From positions 353,645-365,022 of the forward strand of contig NW_003101650.1 of NCBI RefSeq assembly GCF_000003855.2: a stretch of 11,378 nt of DNA. The letters are read 5' to 3'. The position numbers and the translations under genes were made by a program. The notes below the pieces were generated by a model, which saw nothing but the letters and a program-made list of their open reading frames with translations, had not been told where the DNA came from and did no database searches. Source of the DNA: Blastomyces gilchristii SLH14081 (Eukaryota > Ascomycota > Eurotiomycetes > Onygenales > Ajellomycetaceae). Positions 9,001-11,378 of the stretch are shown here, piece by piece. Numbering within the stretch: the first letter of the stretch is position 1; every line of letters starts with the position of its first letter.

Positions 9001-9600
9001 CTTCTTTTTCAGAGTATTTTATACATGTTAGCAGAGATCTGTATCAGATTCATGATTTTATAAATATTATCTTCATGAATTCTATCATTGTTAAGAAATA
9101 TTAAGCTTCTGTTCTAAGTATTTAGTAAGATGTCTTATTCAGATAGTCAGACAAGTTCTAATATAAGATTATAATCAAGATTATTAACATTATATATGTA
9201 GATATTTTCATGTTAATGTTCTTCAACATCTATGTTTAGTTTTATCATGTAATAGATATAAACATTCTTTGAATCATTAAATTCTGTGAGAAGTCAGAGT
9301 TTTGATAAGAAGATATACTGAAGATTATAATATCTTATAACTGAAGATTTAATCATTGTATAATAGCATAGATCACTGTCTATTATAACTTTCATATTAT
9401 ACATATTATCTATTACAGTAGATACAAGAATTATATTCATTGTTATTTTCTCTTCAAATTATTATTATCTGATCTCTTCAAGCTTCTGTTTGTAAATTTG
9501 AACAGAAGCTAATCTTTTTCCTGTTTTATCAGAGTATTCTCATAGTTATCTTCTGAATCTTTCTCTAATGTAATGTGGTTGATGCAGACTGCCAGCATTA
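6039..9600 (-). pseudogene. Element B pol: protease, reverse transcriptase, RNase H, integrase
   Basis: One minus-strand frame carries the whole polyprotein. Protease: IIDSD at 9372-9386, fitting D-S-G with Gly to Asp, and LDYNLILEL (about 9150-9179), fitting the 'D-L-I-L-G' end. Reverse transcriptase: ILFTKKSGEEL (about 8590-8620), FCMNYQELNRL, KNCYSLSLI, FHKICITEEDE* and YDLFE*VVTFF. The catalytic motif is Y-L-D-N (8274-8285) with the second Asp mutated to Asn. RNase H: EANFSDYV (7816-7838; catalytic Asp now Asn at 7830-7832) and [16 protein letters not shown] (about 7695-7745). Integrase: zinc domain IIQEMYDSHI (about 7088-7117) and NCNYY (about 6974-6990); then the first catalytic Asp mutated to Asn (6831-6833), the second Asp kept (6708-6710) and Glu kept (6600-6602), spaced exactly D-x35-E. 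The 65-codon open stretch at 6039-6236 is the integrase C-terminal domain (YKVIEVLDSYNY, HDIFYISLL), not a separate gene. Stops occur mostly at Trp/Arg/Gln positions. Confidence 0.93.
9481..9510. repeat. 10-bp perfect inverted repeat (AGCTTCTGTT / AACAGAAGCT)
   Basis: Arms at 9481-9490 and 9501-9510 flank a 10-base loop. It lies in the pol frame just upstream of the protease active site, downstream of the gag zinc knuckle. It may form an RNA hairpin near the gag-pol junction; function unknown. Confidence 0.6.
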
Positions 9601-10880
9601 ATCTTTCTTTTGAATGAGAAAGTATATAGACTGATCAGCAGTTGAAAGCAATGTATTCTGATCAGTTACAGTTGATGCACACTTCTTGTTAATGTCAATT
9701 GATGACTTCTTCAGAGGTGATCTCAGAAACTCAGAAGCCTGTTTGAATGATGAAGACTCTTGCTTATGTGTAGATATTTGAGTCTACTCAGTTCATAGCA
9801 TCTGCATCATTGTTGTTATTCCTCAGTGCAGATGTATAAGTGACTGAGTTATTTCTCAGTGCAGATGTATAAGTGTAATATCTTCTATCACTGTTCTGTA
9901 TACTCTTAAGCTTGATGAGATAATCATTCAATATTCAGAGTTGTATACAGAAACCTTCATAAATCTGGTCTTTATCTACACTTACAAGAGTCTGTAGAAG
10001 TTCAAAAGTTAATGTCTTCTTGAGCATACTAATCTTTATTCAATTCTCTCAAGATTGATCACCTGCTTTTAGAATCTTGATGTTGAAGTCAGGAATAAAT
10101 GTTGTGAGAGAAGTATTTCTCTGTTAAGCACTCTGTAATCAATCTAATACTTTCTGTTGCATGACAGTGTCTCAGAACAGAATATCAAGATGTTTAATAA
10201 TATTGTTAAATGTTCACAACACTGAGTCACATACTTTTATTCATGAATGAAACTTCTGTTTCACACAATTCTTCAATTATTCATTGATATATCAATCTTG
10301 ATTGATTAATAAACTGATGACATCTTCATCTATACTCAGTTTCATGAGCATTTTCATTCTTCATGATGAGTAGAGTGTGAGATTAGAAGTATTGAAATAT
10401 GTGAGAGTAACTAAGTGTTCTTTTAGCACTTTTGTATTTAATTCTATCAGTATTGAAATTGTCTGTGCAGGAGTTTCTTGTTGAGATAATTATTGAATTT
10501 CTTCATATTAGTGTTATTAAGTTGTATGTATATCAGCTATTTATTGTTATTGTAATTTCAATATTACTCAGAGTCACTGTGACACTGCATCTATACTTGC
10601 GTGTTTGAGAATTCTCTCATACTATTGTTAGACATGATTATATCAATCATTGAATATGTGATATCTGTGAAATCAGAAGAAGTGTAATTGTATGAATATC
10701 TCATACATCTGTAGTATCAGAATTCTCAGGTCTTTCACTGACATTCTTTTTATAAGATCTTATTCTCTTCATAAGATCTTGTTACAGAGTCAGAGTGACT
10801 GATAAGCAAGCTTCTATCTAAGAACTCAGTGTTCACTTAACTGATTGAGACTCAGTGTCTGCTTAACTATTTAACTGTTT
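9601..10880 (-). pseudogene. Element B gag remnant with CCHC zinc knuckle
   Basis: Gag forms the virus-like particle and binds the RNA through a CCHC knuckle. At 9638-9679 (minus strand) the reading is C-I-N-C-N-*-S-E-Y-I-A-F-N-C, which is C-x2-C-x4-H-x4-C with His changed to Tyr and an internal stop. The position, between the 5' LTR and protease, is right for gag. The knuckle frame is one base behind the pol frame (pol lies in the -1 frame), with the switch somewhere about 9540-9637. The capsid part upstream (about 9880-10880) is too broken for me to follow and the start codon cannot be placed. Confidence 0.7.
9815..9875. repeat. 33-bp tandem repeat, about 1.85 copies, within gag
   Basis: The unit at 9815-9847 recurs at 9848-9875 with a single C/T difference (core CTCAGTGCAGATGTATAAGTG). 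The period is exactly 11 codons, so the duplication kept the gag frame. Confidence 0.9.
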
Positions 10881-10953
10881 CTCTATTTCTTACATGTTAT
10901 TACATGTTCAGATATTTTCTTGATGAATAATCATTTCTAATAAGAAGACAATG
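10881..10953 (-). other. Leader of element B between primer site and gag
   Basis: AT-rich sequence with no recognised motif. It would be the 5' untranslated leader of the element's RNA; where gag begins is unknown. Confidence 0.4.
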
Positions 10954-10964
10954 AACATTTTTCA
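10954..10964 (-). promoter_or_regulatory. Putative self-priming primer-binding site of element B
   Basis: On the minus strand this reads TGAAAAATGTT, two bases after the end of the 5' LTR. It is not the TGG start expected of a site for a tRNA 3' end. Instead it is perfectly complementary over 11 bases to AACATTTTTCA inside the 5' LTR (11023-11033). In Tf1-type elements the first 11 bases of the RNA fold back onto the primer site in this way. The match is seen directly; self-priming is inferred. Confidence 0.65.
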
Positions 10965-10966
10965 AG

Positions 10967-11243
10967 TGTAAGAGGTCTATGCTGAATAGATCAGTATAAT
11001 ATATAGGTCTTATAATACAAAGTGAAAAATGTTAGAGAAGAAAAGAAAGAGAAAGTGTGAGAATCAGCAATCAGAGTAAATATTTATACATGTACACAGT
11101 GATGTACATGATGAAGCTTCAGAGCGGAAGAATAGAAATTCTGTAGATTTTCAGCTGAGAATCAGTGATTGAGAATCAGAATGATAGAAATCTGTGAAGT
11201 GTAACAGAATAGTCTATATAATTAATCCAGGCAGCCCGCTATA
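10967..11243 (-). repeat. 5' LTR of element B (right copy)
   Basis: It is 277 bp, beginning TGTAAGAGGTC like the left copy. Its outer end reads GCCCGCTATA where the left copy has GCCTGCCACA, so its terminal CA has become TA by C-to-T change. It carries the promoter and the segment complementary to the primer site. It keeps two CpGs (in AGAGCGGAAG near 11124 and CCCGC near 11237). Confidence 0.95.
11034..11088 (-). promoter_or_regulatory. Promoter region in the 5' LTR of element B
   Basis: On the minus strand a TATAAATA box (11081-11088) is followed by a pyrimidine-rich block (11034-11055) ending directly before AACATTTTTCA. A TATA box plus CT-rich block just before the start site is common in fungal promoters. 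Both parts are conserved in the left LTR. The start at about 11033 is inferred from the primer-site complementarity. Confidence 0.6.
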
Positions 11244-11248
11244 AAATA
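11244..11248 (+). repeat. 5-bp target-site duplication of element B, right copy (AAATA)
   Basis: This is identical to 5535-5539 and lies directly outside the right LTR. Confidence 0.9.
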
Positions 11249-11378
11249 CTAGAATTTATAAGTTACTAAAAGGCAATTACTCCTAGTGAAGGTACCAAGA
11301 GCTAATAAGGAGGAAGTTGAATAATAATATAATTAATCGAAGTTATAAGGAAGCAGGTCAGGATATATATAAGGACTT
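11249..11378 (+). pseudogene. Element A pol, third part: integrase zinc domain continued
   Basis: Joining 5539 to 11249 keeps A's frame: ...SYFINT | RIYKLLKGNYS**RY follows the pattern H-F-x-x-T-x-x-Y-x-L-L-x-x-N-Y-x-W of integrase zinc domains, with Trp replaced by a stop. RSYKEAGQDIYKD (about 11341-11376) fits the segment after the C-x2-C pair. The expected Cys pair reads N-x2-N (11326-11337), which simple transitions do not explain. The composition differs sharply from A's left part: about ten GG/CC pairs and one CpG in 130 bases, against none in the last 130 bases before the insertion. The rest of A lies beyond the window. Confidence 0.75.

Larger units (their letters stand above)
5540..11243 (-). 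mobile_element. Element B: complete but decayed Ty3/gypsy LTR retrotransposon
   Basis: The element is 5704 bp, bounded by 278- and 277-bp LTRs in direct repeat and by AAATA duplications. It is transcribed on the minus strand: the 5' LTR is at 10967-11243, followed by a primer site, gag, then protease, reverse transcriptase, RNase H and integrase in that order, a polypurine tract, and the 3' LTR at 5540-5817. The domain order defines Ty3/gypsy. It sits inside the integrase zinc domain of element A. The pol frame is continuous over about 3.5 kb with no visible frameshift but many nonsense codons at expected Trp, Arg and Gln positions, so decay was by transitions. I saw no recognisable chromodomain at the C-terminus. 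Confidence 0.95.

Noticed and set aside
1..11378. tRNA, rRNA, CRISPR arrays, bacterial operons or ribosome binding sites
   Set aside because: There is no cloverleaf, no regularly spaced repeat array and no intact gene; the composition and contents are those of eukaryotic transposon debris.

Overview
This window is a graveyard of nested transposable elements with no intact gene. It most likely comes from an AT-rich, repeat-mutated compartment of a filamentous fungus. Three things point there. The reverse transcriptases resemble fungal Ty3/gypsy enzymes. The decay is almost entirely C-to-T and G-to-A, as in fungal repeat-mutation (RIP-like) processes. CpG is nearly absent: I counted only about ten by eye in 11.4 kb. 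No phylum can be fixed from the sequence alone.

Layout. (1) Positions 1-2588 are the right-hand part of a hAT DNA transposon (+ strand) with a decayed transposase, ending in the terminal motif TCAGTCTA. (2) Positions 2589-2760 are a short unassigned island with less mutated composition, ending in an (AAT)7 tract. (3) From about 2761 to 5539, and again from 11249 to the window end, lies a Ty3/gypsy pol gene (element A, + strand) covering reverse transcriptase, RNase H and the start of integrase. (4) Element A is split at 3479-3984 by a 506-bp non-autonomous element (element C) with an 8-bp target duplication. One end of C matches the end of the hAT element at 1-2588, so C looks like a MITE of that family. 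(5) Element A is split again at 5540-11243 by a complete Ty3/gypsy element (element B, - strand). B has 278/277-bp LTRs, a 5-bp target duplication AAATA, a polypurine tract, gag with a CCHC knuckle, and pol in the order protease, reverse transcriptase, RNase H, integrase.

Both insertions into A can be read through: removing the insert and one target-site copy restores A's reading frame across conserved motifs (RT palm for C, the integrase H2C2 domain for B). Order of events: A first, then B and C into it; the relative order of B and C cannot be told.

Most notable observations: element B has an 11-nt sequence just inside its 5' LTR that is perfectly complementary to an 11-nt stretch within that LTR, just downstream of a TATA/CT-rich promoter. 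This is the arrangement expected for Tf1-type self-primed reverse transcription. The two B LTRs also record the mutation process: at ancestral CpG sites one copy often reads TG and the other CA, and GG/CC pairs are hit too, while CA/TG dinucleotides stay common. That differs from classical CpA-directed RIP. All protein calls are from hand translation and motif recognition; no database search was possible.
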